Positions 26,901 to 36,486 of a stretch of DNA of 64,000 bases are shown here, one piece after another. The first letter of the stretch is position 1. Every line of letters begins with the position of its first letter. The position numbers were made by a program, and so were the translations under genes. Source of the stretch: Bacillus sp. EAC (GTDB lineage Bacteria; Bacillota; Bacilli; Bacillales; Bacillaceae_G); the NCBI RefSeq assembly GCF_002156875.1, contig NZ_NCSY01000001.1, forward strand, positions 310,001 through 374,000, given 5' to 3'. The notes beneath the pieces were generated by a model, which was not told the DNA's origin, searched no databases, and saw nothing but the letters and a program-made list of their open reading frames with translations.

Positions 26901-26924
26901 AAGACTTCCAAAAATGGAAGTCTT
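26901..26924 (-). terminator. Terminator downstream of the SNF2 helicase gene
   Basis: AAGACTTCC (26901-26909) and GGAAGTCTT (26916-26924), then TTTTGTTTGG on the minus strand. Confidence 0.75.
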
Positions 26925-27022
26925 ACTGTACTTATCTATAGTACTCATCAAACACTATCATTACATTTTTTGAAATCGACAACCTCTTTACAATGAAGTT
27001 CCTTTTATTCAAACAACTTAGA

Positions 27023-30000
27023 TTAAATCATTAAAATTTCACGAATATCTTCTTCTGTAAGTATGGTCGTTGATTTTGAATTTGAATCAATTATTTCATC
27101 GATTAGTTCTTTCTTTTTAAGTTGAAGCTCATTCATTTTTTCTTCAATCGTGCCTCGAGAAACTAGTTTAATGACTTCAACGATATTTGTCTGTCCAAAA
27201 CGATGTGCTCGGTCAGCAGCCTGACTTTCAACAGCAGGATTCCACCAAATATCATAAAGAATTACAGTATTTGCGCCTGTTAGATTAAGCCCAACTCCAC
27301 CTGCTTTCATTGAAATTAGAAATAAATTGCGCTCTCCTTCATTAAATCGATTACAAAGCTCAACACGTTCTTCTGAAGGTGTCTTTCCGTCAAGATAGAA
27401 AAATGGGACACCTTGATTAGCTAACTCTTTTCCAATTATCTCTAGCATTTTTGTAAACTGAGAAAAAATCAAAACTCTTCGATTAGATAATTTTGCTTCC
27501 TCAATGATCTGTAGCAATTGTTCGAATTTCGCTGAACTGCCTTTATAACCTTCTATAAATAAGGCTGGATGACAACAAATTTGTCTTAATCTTGTCAAAC
27601 CTGCTAGGATTTTTATGCGATTTTTTCCGAGTGTAAATTTATCATTTGCTAAATGCTTTAATGTATCATGTTGTAATTTGGCCAAATAAGCAGCATACAA
27701 TTTCTTTTGTTCAGGTAACAATTCTACCGATTCCATTGATTCAATTTTTTCTGGTAGCTCTGAAAGTACATCTTCTTTCATTCTTCTTAATAAGAATGGT
27801 TTAACTCTTCGGGCGATCGTTTTTCTAGTTAGATTACTGTATTCTTTCAACCCCTGGAATAACTCAGGAAAGACAACATGATAAATTGACCATAATTCCT
27901 CTAATGAGTTTTCAACTGGAGTACCTGTAAGCGCAAAACGAAAATCTGCTTGAACTTTTTTTACCACTCTTGCAGTTTGAGTAGTTGGATTTTTAAAAGC
28001 TTGTGCTTCATCAAAAAATACGGTGTGAAACGTTTGTTTTTCATACCATTTAATATCATTACGTAATAAAGGATAGGATGTAATAATGACATCGATTTCT
28101 GATAAATCGCTTTGTAAATCTGCTCTTTCAGTTGCATTACCATCAATGACAATAGCTTGAATATCCGGAGCAAACTTTAGTATTTCATTTGACCAGTTAT
28201 ATGTTAAGGATGAAGGACAAACAATAAGTACCGGTAACTTTTGTTGACGAATGGTTGGGATGATAGATTGAATATACGTAATACTTTGCAATGTTTTACC
28301 CAATCCCATATCATCTGCTAAAATTCCTCCGAAACCATATTTAGTTAATGCTTTCATCCATCTGTATCCGTGTTTTTGATAATCCCTTAAGATTGAATTT
28401 AAATGGTTCGGAATATCGATTTCAAAATCATTTGGATTATTTATACTATCAATAAATTGGCGGAACGAATTCTCAATTTCGAATGTACTTGATTCATCAT
28501 AAGAATCTAGTAATTGTAAACCTCTAATAATCGGTACATTAAACTCACTTTCAAGGTCTATATCTTGAACTGGTGCTGCATTTAAAAAACGTCTAATTTC
28601 TTCAGACTCTCTTTTTTCTAATGAAAAAAGCGTACCATTTCGTAATCGATAATATTTCCTTTTTTCTTTAATAGCTAATAAAATTTCTTTTATTTGTTTT
28701 TCAGGTATACCATCCATTTCAAACTTGAATTCCAGCCAATTTGTACGTTCTTTCTTTAATTTCACTCTAATCTTCGGAAATGTATTTTCTCTAAAAATTC
28801 GATTTCTAACTGCTGTTGTCGCATGAATTTGTACGATTTTCTCAAGTTTTGGTACGATATTATGTAAAAATTCGTATTCTAGCTCTTCGTTGTGTAAATA
28901 ATATCCGCCCTCAGTTTTAGAAAAAGAACTCTGTTCCATTAGTCTTAAAATTTCATTCTCTTTCAATTCATCTCTTATCACTTTAGATGTATTTAAATGA
29001 TCGCGTTCATCAAGTGGATTAATCACAATATGTTCGTAATGAAAATCCAAACCGGCTAATAATCTATTTTTCACTCTGTCCAAGTACAATTTTGCAACTA
29101 AAGAAGTTTTCGTGAATTGGTTAGAAAATGCGTCTGACATATTAACAGTGCCTATTTTTTTTAATTGAGGAATCACACTGCTCATAAAAAAATCAATTTG
29201 TTCAGATTGAATTGAAATTTGATCAGTACCAGAATCATGTAAAAGTTTTTTAATCTCAATCAATCGACTGAAATCCTCCTGTTTCAGAGGATATAGCTTC
29301 CCCTCATATAAGGTCTGAGAATATGATTTCAATAATATAAATTCATTCATCCCAGCTACTTTAAGTTGAAAAGTTCTTCGATTTATTCTGTCAAACTCAA
29401 AAAGTAATGGAAGTGAATTATTTGAAAGTTTAATACCTTCATATTCAACTCCATTTGCATTTAAATTTACAAATGGTATTTTTGTTAGAATCTTTAAAAG
29501 CTTAGTCCAATAAGATGGCGGAATGATAAATAATTGATCACTTACATTCCAATCAATACTTTCTTGAAATGAGTTGATATACATTTTTTCATCTTCCATA
29601 ATCTTAATAAGAACCTGGAAAACATTGTCTGACTCTTTTTGAAAACAGTGAATAGTTGGATCAAACGTAAATGAATTTGTTAGTTTAATTTTTTTTCCCT
29701 CTTTAAGTTGATTTAAAAATTCTCTAACATTGCTTAATGAGTGTGATTCAAATTTCAATTCAATCCCACATACATACTCTTCATTACTTTTTGCGATTAC
29801 TTTACAATTAAATTCAAACTGTACGATTTCTCGATTTTCAAAGTACATTTGTTCACTACTCGAACGAATCGATGCACCATTAAATAGTTTTACTACATCA
29901 TCCGTCAGATCATTATGTATAAATGAATCCATTAATTCGTTTTTTGTGTCTACCGTTGTTACTGCCACTCGCTTTTGTTCAACTATCGAAATTAGAACGG

Positions 30001-30250
30001 CAGCAATATGTTGGCAATCTCTTTGAAAAGAAACTAATGAAGGACAACTACATTTAGCAATAAACCCTCCATCAGCATCACTATTTACTGTTACTTTAAA
30101 CTCTTCCAATCCAATGACTTTTGCCACGCAACAATCTGGACCATAGCTTTCAAACTTTACTTTCTTTGCACGATAAAAAGAGTCTCCCCTTTTGAAGGAG
30201 ACAGTACCGCACATTTCTTTAATGATTTTATGATTTATTTTTATATCCAA
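27023..30250 (-). CDS. SNF2-family ATPase/helicase with SWIM zinc finger (YwqA-like)
   Basis: A 1075-residue SWI2/SNF2 protein. A SWIM zinc finger lies near the N-terminus (CSCP...CQH, about 68-82), followed by a long SNF2-associated region. The helicase core covers roughly residues 600-1050: motif I ADDMGLGKT, motif II FFDEAQ (DEAQ variant of DEAH), motif III ALTGTPVENS, motif IV RVLIFSQF, motif V AGGVGLNLTGA and motif VI QAADRAHRFGQ. It translocates on double-stranded DNA and remodels protein-DNA complexes. B. subtilis YwqA has the same layout. The start is TTG at 30250 with GAAGGAG before it. It is a single-gene transcript. Confidence 0.88.
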   Translation of the reverse strand: MDIKINHKIIKEMCGTVSFKRGDSFYRAKKVKFESYGPDCCVAKVIGLEEFKVTVNSDADGGFIAKCSCPSLVSFQRDCQHIAAVLISIVEQKRVAVTTVDTKNELMDSFIHNDLTDDVVKLFNGASIRSSSEQMYFENREIVQFEFNCKVIAKSNEEYVCGIELKFESHSLSNVREFLNQLKEGKKIKLTNSFTFDPTIHCFQKESDNVFQVLIKIMEDEKMYINSFQESIDWNVSDQLFIIPPSYWTKLLKILTKIPFVNLNANGVEYEGIKLSNNSLPLLFEFDRINRRTFQLKVAGMNEFILLKSYSQTLYEGKLYPLKQEDFSRLIEIKKLLHDSGTDQISIQSEQIDFFMSSVIPQLKKIGTVNMSDAFSNQFTKTSLVAKLYLDRVKNRLLAGLDFHYEHIVINPLDERDHLNTSKVIRDELKENEILRLMEQSSFSKTEGGYYLHNEELEYEFLHNIVPKLEKIVQIHATTAVRNRIFRENTFPKIRVKLKKERTNWLEFKFEMDGIPEKQIKEILLAIKEKRKYYRLRNGTLFSLEKRESEEIRRFLNAAPVQDIDLESEFNVPIIRGLQLLDSYDESSTFEIENSFRQFIDSINNPNDFEIDIPNHLNSILRDYQKHGYRWMKALTKYGFGGILADDMGLGKTLQSITYIQSIIPTIRQQKLPVLIVCPSSLTYNWSNEILKFAPDIQAIVIDGNATERADLQSDLSEIDVIITSYPLLRNDIKWYEKQTFHTVFFDEAQAFKNPTTQTARVVKKVQADFRFALTGTPVENSLEELWSIYHVVFPELFQGLKEYSNLTRKTIARRVKPFLLRRMKEDVLSELPEKIESMESVELLPEQKKLYAAYLAKLQHDTLKHLANDKFTLGKNRIKILAGLTRLRQICCHPALFIEGYKGSSAKFEQLLQIIEEAKLSNRRVLIFSQFTKMLEIIGKELANQGVPFFYLDGKTPSEERVELCNRFNEGERNLFLISMKAGGVGLNLTGANTVILYDIWWNPAVESQAADRAHRFGQTNIVEVIKLVSRGTIEEKMNELQLKKKELIDEIIDSNSKSTTILTEEDIREILMI

Positions 30251-30335
30251 TTAATTTATCTCCTTCCGATACTATTTTCACTACTATTCTATCTTAATAA
30301 TAGCCGAAACACATATTTTTAGTTTAATCTTTATA

Positions 30336-30363
30336 AAAAAAGAAGCCAAATAATAGGCTCCTC
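30336..30363 (-). terminator. Terminator of liaFSR
   Basis: On the minus strand GGAGCC pairs with GGCTTC (one G-U pair) around an 8-base loop, followed by TTTTTTT. Confidence 0.65.
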
Positions 30364-30377
30364 GACTTTACAATATA

Positions 30378-31016
30378 TTATTTTTGTTCAACAATTCCAT
30401 GTCTAAAAGCATAAATTACTGCTTGAGTCCGATCGACAACTTCTAGTTTTGTAAGAATATTACTGACATGTGTTTTTACTGTTTTTAATGAAACAAATAA
30501 ATCATCTGCTATTTCTTGATTTGATTTACCTTCAGTCATTAAATGAAGAACTTCTTGTTCACGAGCTGTTAAATCATCATGTAGTTCACGTTGTACATTT
30601 TTTCTCATTCGATCCATCATTTTCCCTGTTACAACAGGTTCAAGAACAGATCCACCTTTATGAGTTGTACGAATTGCATTAGCAATATCACTTGCTCTTG
30701 AAGTTTTTAGCATATAACTTTTTGCACCAGCATCAATCGCTGGATAGACATTTTCATCATCTATAAAACTTGTCACAATGATAATTTTTGCCTCTGGCCA
30801 TCTAGCGATAATTTGCTTAGTCGCTTCAATTCCATCCATTACTTCCATTACTAAATCCATTAAAACAATATCAGGTCGCGTATTTAATACTAAATCAATT
30901 CCTTCTTTTCCATTACTAGCCTGACCAACAACTTCAATGTCTGGTTGAGTACTCAAATATGTAGAAACACCCATTCGTACCATTTCATGGTCATCAACTA
31001 AAACTACTTTAATCAT
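30378..31016 (-). CDS. liaR: Response regulator LiaR
   Basis: A 212-residue NarL/FixJ-type response regulator. The receiver domain has [10 protein letters not shown] with the acidic pair D8-D9, the phosphorylated Asp54 in IVLMD and the Lys in YMLKTS (about K104). The C-terminal LuxR HTH is [18 protein letters not shown] to [11 protein letters not shown]. The [21 protein letters not shown] segment is very close to B. subtilis LiaR. It controls the cell-envelope stress response to lipid II-binding antibiotics. GAGGTG lies 6 bp before ATG 31014-31016; it is third in the liaF-liaS-liaR operon. Confidence 0.93.
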   Translation of the reverse strand: MIKVVLVDDHEMVRMGVSTYLSTQPDIEVVGQASNGKEGIDLVLNTRPDIVLMDLVMEVMDGIEATKQIIARWPEAKIIIVTSFIDDENVYPAIDAGAKSYMLKTSRASDIANAIRTTHKGGSVLEPVVTGKMMDRMRKNVQRELHDDLTAREQEVLHLMTEGKSNQEIADDLFVSLKTVKTHVSNILTKLEVVDRTQAVIYAFRHGIVEQK

Positions 31017-31027
31017 TTTTTGCACCT

Positions 31028-32044
31028 CTATTCAATTACTGGAACTTTTACTTCAATTTGAGTTCCCCGATTTGGAATACTTACAATTTTTGCAGTTCCT
31101 CCAATTTCAGAAGAACGTTCACTGATTGATTGAATCCCGTAAGAACCTGTTTTCCGTTTTTCAATATCAAATCCAATACCATCATCTATCATTCGAACTA
31201 ATACAAAATCTTCAATTTTTCGAATACGTATTTCAAACGTTTTTGCATTTGCATGTCTTAATGTGTTAGATAAAACTTCTTGTATGATTCTAAATAAATG
31301 ATCCTCAACACCTTTTGAGAGTGTAATATCTTCAATTTTCCATTTTAATTGGAGTGCTTGACGATTTGTTAAATCAGCCAGAAGTTTTTCTACACCCTCT
31401 TTTAAACTCTTTCCTTCTAATTGAACAGGTCTTAAATGAAGTAAAAGTGCACGCATTTCGGATTGAGCATTAACTGCCATCTTTTCGATATACTGGAGTT
31501 GTTCTTTAAATGAAGTGTCGCCTAATTCATTTATTGCTGAAATCATCATAGATATTGCAAATAGTTGCTGACTAACAGAATCGTGTAATTCACGTGCAAG
31601 TCTATGTCTTTCCTTTGTTACTACATCTTCAATCGTTTGCGATTCAATCAGTTTTTTCTCATCAACTAATTTTTGAACAGTCTTTCGTGAATCTTCAATT
31701 TGTTTAGAAATTTTTATAAGATTATGTTCAATATCATTATCAATAAATCGAATTGCATTGTTTGTTTCTTTATGAAATGTTCCATTTTCAGCTTTAATCA
31801 TGCCATTTAATAATGCTTTTTCATTATGTCGTATCGTATTTAATACAGCAGTACTAAATACAATTGAAATAATGATGATTGCAATAAAAATAATTAGTAT
31901 TAATGAGAAATTACCTAATTTGAAAATTAATAATTTATCAAATAACGTATCATCTATAAAATAATACACGATACTACAAATCAAAATACTTGAAGTGAAG
32001 GCTGCAAGACAGATTGATAAAAAGATTCCCTTATCTATTTTCAT
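31028..32044 (-). CDS. liaS: Sensor histidine kinase LiaS
   Basis: A 338-residue intramembrane-sensing histidine kinase. Two membrane helices (about 8-30 and 46-70) enclose only a very short external loop. A coiled coil leads to the HisKA_3 box [17 protein letters not shown] with phospho-acceptor His154, and a GHKL ATPase domain follows with [14 protein letters not shown] (N box), DDGIGFD and GSYGIQSI. Its start overlaps the end of liaF (ATGA), so the two are translationally coupled. It phosphorylates LiaR when the envelope is damaged. Confidence 0.93.
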   Translation of the reverse strand: MKIDKGIFLSICLAAFTSSILICSIVYYFIDDTLFDKLLIFKLGNFSLILIIFIAIIIISIVFSTAVLNTIRHNEKALLNGMIKAENGTFHKETNNAIRFIDNDIEHNLIKISKQIEDSRKTVQKLVDEKKLIESQTIEDVVTKERHRLARELHDSVSQQLFAISMMISAINELGDTSFKEQLQYIEKMAVNAQSEMRALLLHLRPVQLEGKSLKEGVEKLLADLTNRQALQLKWKIEDITLSKGVEDHLFRIIQEVLSNTLRHANAKTFEIRIRKIEDFVLVRMIDDGIGFDIEKRKTGSYGIQSISERSSEIGGTAKIVSIPNRGTQIEVKVPVIE

Positions 32045-32778
32045 CTGTTTGTCACCTCGATATTTCCAACTGCTAATGAAGTAACTATTTTTAACTTTCT
32101 TGTAGCTTCCTTATAATCATTTGTAGTGAATTTACAATTTTTATTTAATCCTTTTATTTCATTCTTTAGAATATTAATTTTTCCAAATAAAGTTGCATGA
32201 TGGATCGAAATTTCTAAATCATATGGAACATACAAAGTTATATTTCCAATGATGCCATTTAAAACAAGAACAGTCTCACCTTCCGGAATAAATGACTCGG
32301 ATAAATCAATGACAATATCACCAATCCCAAAATAGTAGTCAACGTCATCTAATTCAATTCCATCATTTTTCAATCGAACATTTGAGAAGAAACGATTTGA
32401 AATTAATGTGCTTGTTTCAAAGACACCGCTACTCGTTTTCTCTTGAATATTTGGAATAATAACACGTTCATTAAATTTAGAATTTATATAAATTGAATAA
32501 CCAATATAGATTACAATAAATGCTATAACAGCTAAAATTGATTTAAGTTGAAATACATTACTAATAAATAAAATGATTCCACCATAAAATGCAATATTTG
32601 CGGAAGTTGAAGGGTAAACTTTACGTTTTTTTGCTCCATATTGAATTAAATAAGCTCCGACCCCTGCTGCAATGATTGCAAATGGATTCAAAAACAAGTC
32701 AAATAATAGTCCAATTCCCGCAATAATAAAAATTATTCCGATTAATTCATTGCTAGATAATCGTCTAAGACGCTTCAT
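32041..32778 (-). CDS. liaF: LiaF, membrane inhibitor of LiaRS
   Basis: A 245-residue protein with about four N-terminal membrane segments (residues 10-100) and a cytoplasmic C-terminal DUF2154 (LiaF-type) beta domain with YFGIGDIVIDLSESFIPEG and LNGIIGNITLYVPYDLEI. LiaF holds LiaS inactive in unstressed cells. GAGGAG precedes the ATG. It is the first gene of the operon here; the liaI-liaH-liaG genes that lie upstream in B. subtilis are not present in this window. Confidence 0.92.
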   Translation of the reverse strand: MKRLRRLSSNELIGIIFIIAGIGLLFDLFLNPFAIIAAGVGAYLIQYGAKKRKVYPSTSANIAFYGGIILFISNVFQLKSILAVIAFIVIYIGYSIYINSKFNERVIIPNIQEKTSSGVFETSTLISNRFFSNVRLKNDGIELDDVDYYFGIGDIVIDLSESFIPEGETVLVLNGIIGNITLYVPYDLEISIHHATLFGKINILKNEIKGLNKNCKFTTNDYKEATRKLKIVTSLAVGNIEVTNR

Positions 32779-32990
32779 TTCGCTCTCCTCTATTCACTTA
32801 ACATACTCGTTAATAGCTTCTGAAAGCCTTTTTATTAACTATTCTACTATGTAGTTTATCTATTTTTTAATAAATGTTTAACAAACTTAAGTATTGTTTT
32901 ATCTCAGCCTAAAGACCGAGATATAAGTAAGATTAACAATTTACCATCTTAATTATAGGTTTTTTTCGTAATCTTTGTTGTCAGATCCTA
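32779..32990. other. Upstream region of liaFSR, gene-free
   Basis: AT-rich, no coding frame. I found no clear LiaR-type operator. The repeat copy A starts at its far end. Confidence 0.4.
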
Positions 32991-33118
32991 GTTGATTTCC
33001 ACTCCAGGATGCTTGCTTTCCGTGGGGCGAGAACTGAGCCTCCTCGGGGCAAGCTCCAGCGGGGTCTCACTTGTCTCGCTACTCCCACAGGAGTCAAGCA
33101 CCTTCCGTTACAATCAAC
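32991..33118 (+). repeat. GC-rich interspersed repeat, copy A (128 bp)
   Basis: Ends are GTTGATT (32991-32997) and AATCAAC (33112-33118), a 7-bp terminal inverted repeat. The interior is far richer in GC than the genome and contains GAGCCTCCTCG and CCCACAGGAGTC. It shares most of its sequence with copy C at 38001-38133 in the same orientation. No coding potential. I recall closely similar elements scattered between genes in many Bacillaceae genomes; their nature is not settled. Confidence 0.8.
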
Positions 33119-33160
33119 TTCTTTTCATTCTTAAAGAAAATTTTAAACACAACTAAATTG

Positions 33161-33220
33161 CGTGAGTCTTACCTGTCCGACAACTCCCAAAGGAGTCTAG
33201 TACTTTCAGCTCCAATCAAC
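33161..33220 (+). repeat. GC-rich interspersed repeat, copy B (right half only)
   Basis: CGTGAGTCTTACCTGTCC then ACTCCCAAAGGAGTCTAG and the terminal CCAATCAAC match the right half of copies A and C. The left half is missing. It lies 42 bp after copy A in the same orientation. Confidence 0.65.
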
Positions 33221-33294
33221 TACTTTAGTGTAAGCTTAAAAAAACCTTTAAAAACTGCAATCTAATTAGAGAAATGCCAAATAATAATCAAATG

Positions 33295-33325
33295 AAAAAG
33301 AAGAGTAAAAATACTCTTCTTTTAT
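33295..33325 (-). terminator. Terminator of the rsgA paralogue
   Basis: AAAAAGAAGAGTA pairs with TACTCTTCTTTT (33311 onward) around a 3-base loop; it overlaps the stop codon of the gene. Confidence 0.8.
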
Positions 33326-34368
33326 TTATAAGATTTCGTATTCATCATCTTATGCATTTTCTTCCACTTATCTCTTTCAAGTCTTGCAAGTGAGGCATCT
33401 TGTTTTCGTTCAGCATAAGCAAGTTCTCTCATTAATTTGCGATAACTTGTTAATCGTTGAAGATCTAATTCTCCATTTTCAATTGCCTCATTAACTGCAC
33501 ACCCAGGTTCTCTGTCATGCGTACAATCGGTAAATTTACATATTTTAGCTAACTCATCAATATCTGAGAAAGTTGAATTAATATGCTCTTCTCCACTCCA
33601 TAGTTGAAGTTCACGCATTCCTGGTGTATCAATTACCATTCCGCCTGTTGGTAAGAAAAATAATTCACGATGTGTAGTCGTATGTTTACCGCGATCATCA
33701 CCTTCACGAACGTCTTGCGTTACTTGTTTCGTCTCCCCAAGTAAAGCATTTAATAATGTTGATTTCCCAACACCTGATGAACCCAATAACGACACTGTTT
33801 TACCTTCAGTTACGATATTTTTAACGTCTTCGATCCCTTCACCATTTGTACTATTAACAGTAAAAATTGGTACACCGAATGCAATTTCTTCAACTTCAGC
33901 AATTTTAGTAGATAAATCATTACACAAGTCTTTTTTCGTTAAAACAATAATTGGATTTGCCCCACTATCATATGCAACTAACAGATATCGTTCTAATCTT
34001 CTAATATTAAAGTCATTATTTAGTGCCATTACTAAAAATACAAAATCAATATTAGCTGCTACTACTTGTTCCTCTACTTTATCTCCAGCAGATTGTCTTG
34101 AAAATTGACTAATTCTAGGAAGCACCTTTTGAATAATTGCTTTATTTTCATTTTTTAAAGGCTCAATAACAACCCAATCACCGACTGATGGATAATCGCT
34201 TTTTACTAAAGCCTGGAATTGAAATTTGCCAGAAACTTCACCTGTATATTCATTTTCACCATCATGTAATTTATAAATTTGTCTTTGCTCAGAAATTACA
34301 CGAGCTACAAATGTGGATTGTGCTTTTTCTCCGAACGCTTCTTTCCAACCTAATTGTTCTAAATTCAT
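33322..34368 (-). CDS. rsgA: Ribosome small subunit-dependent GTPase A (RsgA/YjeQ), long paralogue
   Basis: A circularly permuted GTPase of 348 residues that helps 30S subunit maturation. An OB-fold domain (about 30-100) is followed by the permuted G motifs: G4 LTKKDL, G1 GSSGVGKST and G3 DTPGMREL, and by the C-terminal zinc module C-x5-C-x-H-x5-C (CKFTDCTHDREPGC). It is about 50 residues longer than the usual Bacillus RsgA, which lies beside prkC and prpC. None of those genes are here, so this is probably a second, stand-alone copy. The AGGAGG site before the ATG can be paired in a hairpin (see 34372-34424). Confidence 0.87.
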   Translation of the reverse strand: MNLEQLGWKEAFGEKAQSTFVARVISEQRQIYKLHDGENEYTGEVSGKFQFQALVKSDYPSVGDWVVIEPLKNENKAIIQKVLPRISQFSRQSAGDKVEEQVVAANIDFVFLVMALNNDFNIRRLERYLLVAYDSGANPIIVLTKKDLCNDLSTKIAEVEEIAFGVPIFTVNSTNGEGIEDVKNIVTEGKTVSLLGSSGVGKSTLLNALLGETKQVTQDVREGDDRGKHTTTHRELFFLPTGGMVIDTPGMRELQLWSGEEHINSTFSDIDELAKICKFTDCTHDREPGCAVNEAIENGELDLQRLTSYRKLMRELAYAERKQDASLARLERDKWKKMHKMMNTKSYK

Positions 34369-34371
34369 TCA

Positions 34372-34424
34372 TGTCCTCCTGGTTTTGAGGACAATAATGA
34401 AGTTTTACTCCATTTCTTGTCCCC
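34372..34424 (-). promoter_or_regulatory. Possible Shine-Dalgarno-sequestering leader of the rsgA paralogue
   Basis: In the minus-strand mRNA, TGTCCTC (34387-34393) pairs perfectly over 7 bp with GAGGACA (34372-34378), which contains part of the ribosome binding site AGGAGG; the loop has 8 bases. Just upstream, GGGGACAA (34417-34424) can pair with the same TTGTCCTC arm instead. The two structures exclude each other. This is a structural prediction only. Confidence 0.45.
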
Positions 34425-34429
34425 TTAAA

Positions 34430-35052
34430 TTTACTTTCTTCTGAATTAAATTAATTAACTTTCCCATTATTCATCACTCCGTTTCATATTTAGTACATTT
34501 AGTATATCCAAAATTTAGAAAAACGTCCATATGAATTGATTGAATATTAAAATAGAACTATTATCTTCGGACCATTCTACAAATTTCGACAATTAGCAAC
34601 TTTCACTTTTATTACATTTCGTTAATGTTAGATAACAAAATACAAAAATAGCTTGAAATATTTCAAAAACTCTTTATTATTTAAATATAGGTCTTTTAGA
34701 TTACTGTCATCTTTACCATGTGTATTAGATAAGTCTTTTAAATACTCTTTTTAGTAGGAAAAATCAGTATTGCAAGACTTGTCTGACAATATAAAAAACT
34801 TTACAGAACTAATCTATTTTGTGTTATACTGCAATAGCATTATTTATCCATTTATTTTCAAATCCCACTTTTAGGATCTAGGAGAAATGGAGCTGTTGAA
34901 ATAAAGTTAAATCTTTTTTTAACTTAAATTGTCGAAATTTGTTGAATTCGAATTATTTTTTACACTAAATTGACAGAATAGTACATGAATTTACGACAAT
35001 AAATATTCAAACAGAAAACTACACAGAATAGCATTAAGAGGGAGGAATTAGC
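34430..35052. other. Gene-free stretch upstream of the peptide transporter
   Basis: About 620 bp, strongly AT-rich, without a credible coding frame. It contains a possible promoter (34800-34830), a small perfect dyad TTGTCTGACAA (34779-34789), and a hairpin AAGTTAAA/TTTAACTT (about 34905-34923) in what would be the leader. No known riboswitch pattern was found. Its length suggests a regulated, long 5' leader for the transporter gene. Confidence 0.4.
34800..34830 (+). promoter_or_regulatory. Possible promoter of the POT transporter gene
   Basis: TTTACA (34800-34805) and an extended -10 TGTTATACT (34822-34830); the spacer to TATACT is 19 bp, longer than ideal. Confidence 0.35.
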
Positions 35053-36444
35053 ATGAGCGTAGCAACACAAAACGTATCATCAAATGAGCAAAATCAAAAA
35101 TCGAAACACCCACCTGGCCTTTACTTACTTTTTGCAACAGAGGCTTGGGAGCGCTTTAGTTATTATGGAATGCGTGCACTTTTAGTTCTTTACTTGACAA
35201 CATCAGTAGTTCAAGGTGGTCTTGGATTTAAAGATGCTTGGGCACTACAACTTTATGGATTATTTACTGGATTAGTATATTTCACTCCAATTATTGGTGG
35301 TTGGATTACAGATAATTTCCTTGCTAAGCGTACTGCAATTACTCTTGGTGGTATAATAATGGCTGTTGGTAATATCGCATTATTTGGTTTTCATTCTTCA
35401 ACTGGATTATACCTTGGCTTAATTTTAATGATTATCGGTAATGGTTTCTTCAAGCCAAACATTTCAACAATTGTTGGTGAACTTTATGAAGGAGATGACC
35501 CACGTCGTGATGGCGCATTCACAATCTTCTACATGGGTATCAACTTAGGAGCATTCTTTGCTCCACTTGTTACTGGTTATTTAGCACAAACTTTATTTAT
35601 GTCTAAAAATGCTGCTGGTGATGATTTATTTGGTTACCGTTATGGTTTCTTAGCAGCTGCGATCGGTATGATTATTGGTCAAATTATCTTCAACTTATTA
35701 GCATCAAAATATCTTGGTGATTTAGGTACTAAACCTAATGCTAAAGTTATGAAAGAGGGCAACAGCGCTTCAGTTAAGGATATTCCTCTTACTAAAAAAG
35801 AAAAACAACGTACTACTGTTATCTTTATCTTAGCTGCATTCGTTGTATTTTTCTGGGCTGGATTTGAACAAGCTGGTTCTTCATTAACACTTTATACTGA
35901 ACGTTTCTTAGATTTAAAAGTCGGAAGCTTCAATGTACCATCAGCATGGTTCCAATCTGTTAACCCATTATTCATTATGCTTTTCGCTCCAGTTCTTTCT
36001 TTAATCTGGATTAAAATGGCAAGAAATGGTAAAAACATTAGCGTTCCTGCGAAAATGGCAATGGGTCTTATCCTTTTAGGTATTGGTTTCGCATTCACAA
36101 TTATGGCAGTTATGAAAACAGGTTCTGATCCAAATCATATTACTGTAAAAGCAAACATGATGTTCATGGTTATGACATATTTCTTCCATACAATTGCTGA
36201 ATTAGTACTTTCACCAGTTGGTTTATCAGCAGTATCTCGTTATGCACCAGTTAAACTTGCTTCATTATTAATGGGTGTATGGTTATCATCAAGTTTCATT
36301 GCAAACTTAGTTGGTGGTCAATTAGCTGCATTTACAACTACTCTTGGTATGTTACAAGTATTCTTAGTAGTAGGTGGAGCAGCAATCGTTGCAGGTTTAA
36401 TCTTACTTGCTTTATCACCAAAACTTGCAAGAATGTTAGACTAA
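35053..36444 (+). CDS. POT/PTR-family proton-dependent oligopeptide transporter
   Basis: A 463-residue MFS peptide transporter like DtpT/YclF. It has the E-x-x-E-R-F motif in TEAWERFSYYGMRALL (helix 1, proton coupling), the PTR2 signature FTIFYMGINLGAFFAPLVTG, and about 14 hydrophobic segments. It imports di- and tripeptides with protons across the cytoplasmic membrane. GGGAGGA precedes the ATG. Codon choice is more optimised than in most neighbours (many CTT/GCA/GGT), suggesting high expression. It is a single gene with a strong terminator. Confidence 0.92.
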   Translation: MSVATQNVSSNEQNQKSKHPPGLYLLFATEAWERFSYYGMRALLVLYLTTSVVQGGLGFKDAWALQLYGLFTGLVYFTPIIGGWITDNFLAKRTAITLGGIIMAVGNIALFGFHSSTGLYLGLILMIIGNGFFKPNISTIVGELYEGDDPRRDGAFTIFYMGINLGAFFAPLVTGYLAQTLFMSKNAAGDDLFGYRYGFLAAAIGMIIGQIIFNLLASKYLGDLGTKPNAKVMKEGNSASVKDIPLTKKEKQRTTVIFILAAFVVFFWAGFEQAGSSLTLYTERFLDLKVGSFNVPSAWFQSVNPLFIMLFAPVLSLIWIKMARNGKNISVPAKMAMGLILLGIGFAFTIMAVMKTGSDPNHITVKANMMFMVMTYFFHTIAELVLSPVGLSAVSRYAPVKLASLLMGVWLSSSFIANLVGGQLAAFTTTLGMLQVFLVVGGAAIVAGLILLALSPKLARMLD

Positions 36445-36451
36445 TTAAAAT

Positions 36452-36484
36452 AAAAAGCACTCGATTCATTCGAGTGCTTTTTTT
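36452..36484. terminator. Terminator between the POT transporter and dUTPase genes
   Basis: AAAAAGCACTCG and CGAGTGCTTTTT with a 7-base loop; works for both convergent genes. Confidence 0.9.
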
Positions 36485-36486
36485 AT

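Noticed and set aside
34779-34789. TTGTCTGACAA as a possible CodY-type operator of the peptide transporter
   Set aside because: It is a perfect but short dyad and departs from the AATTTTCnGAAAATT consensus at several positions.
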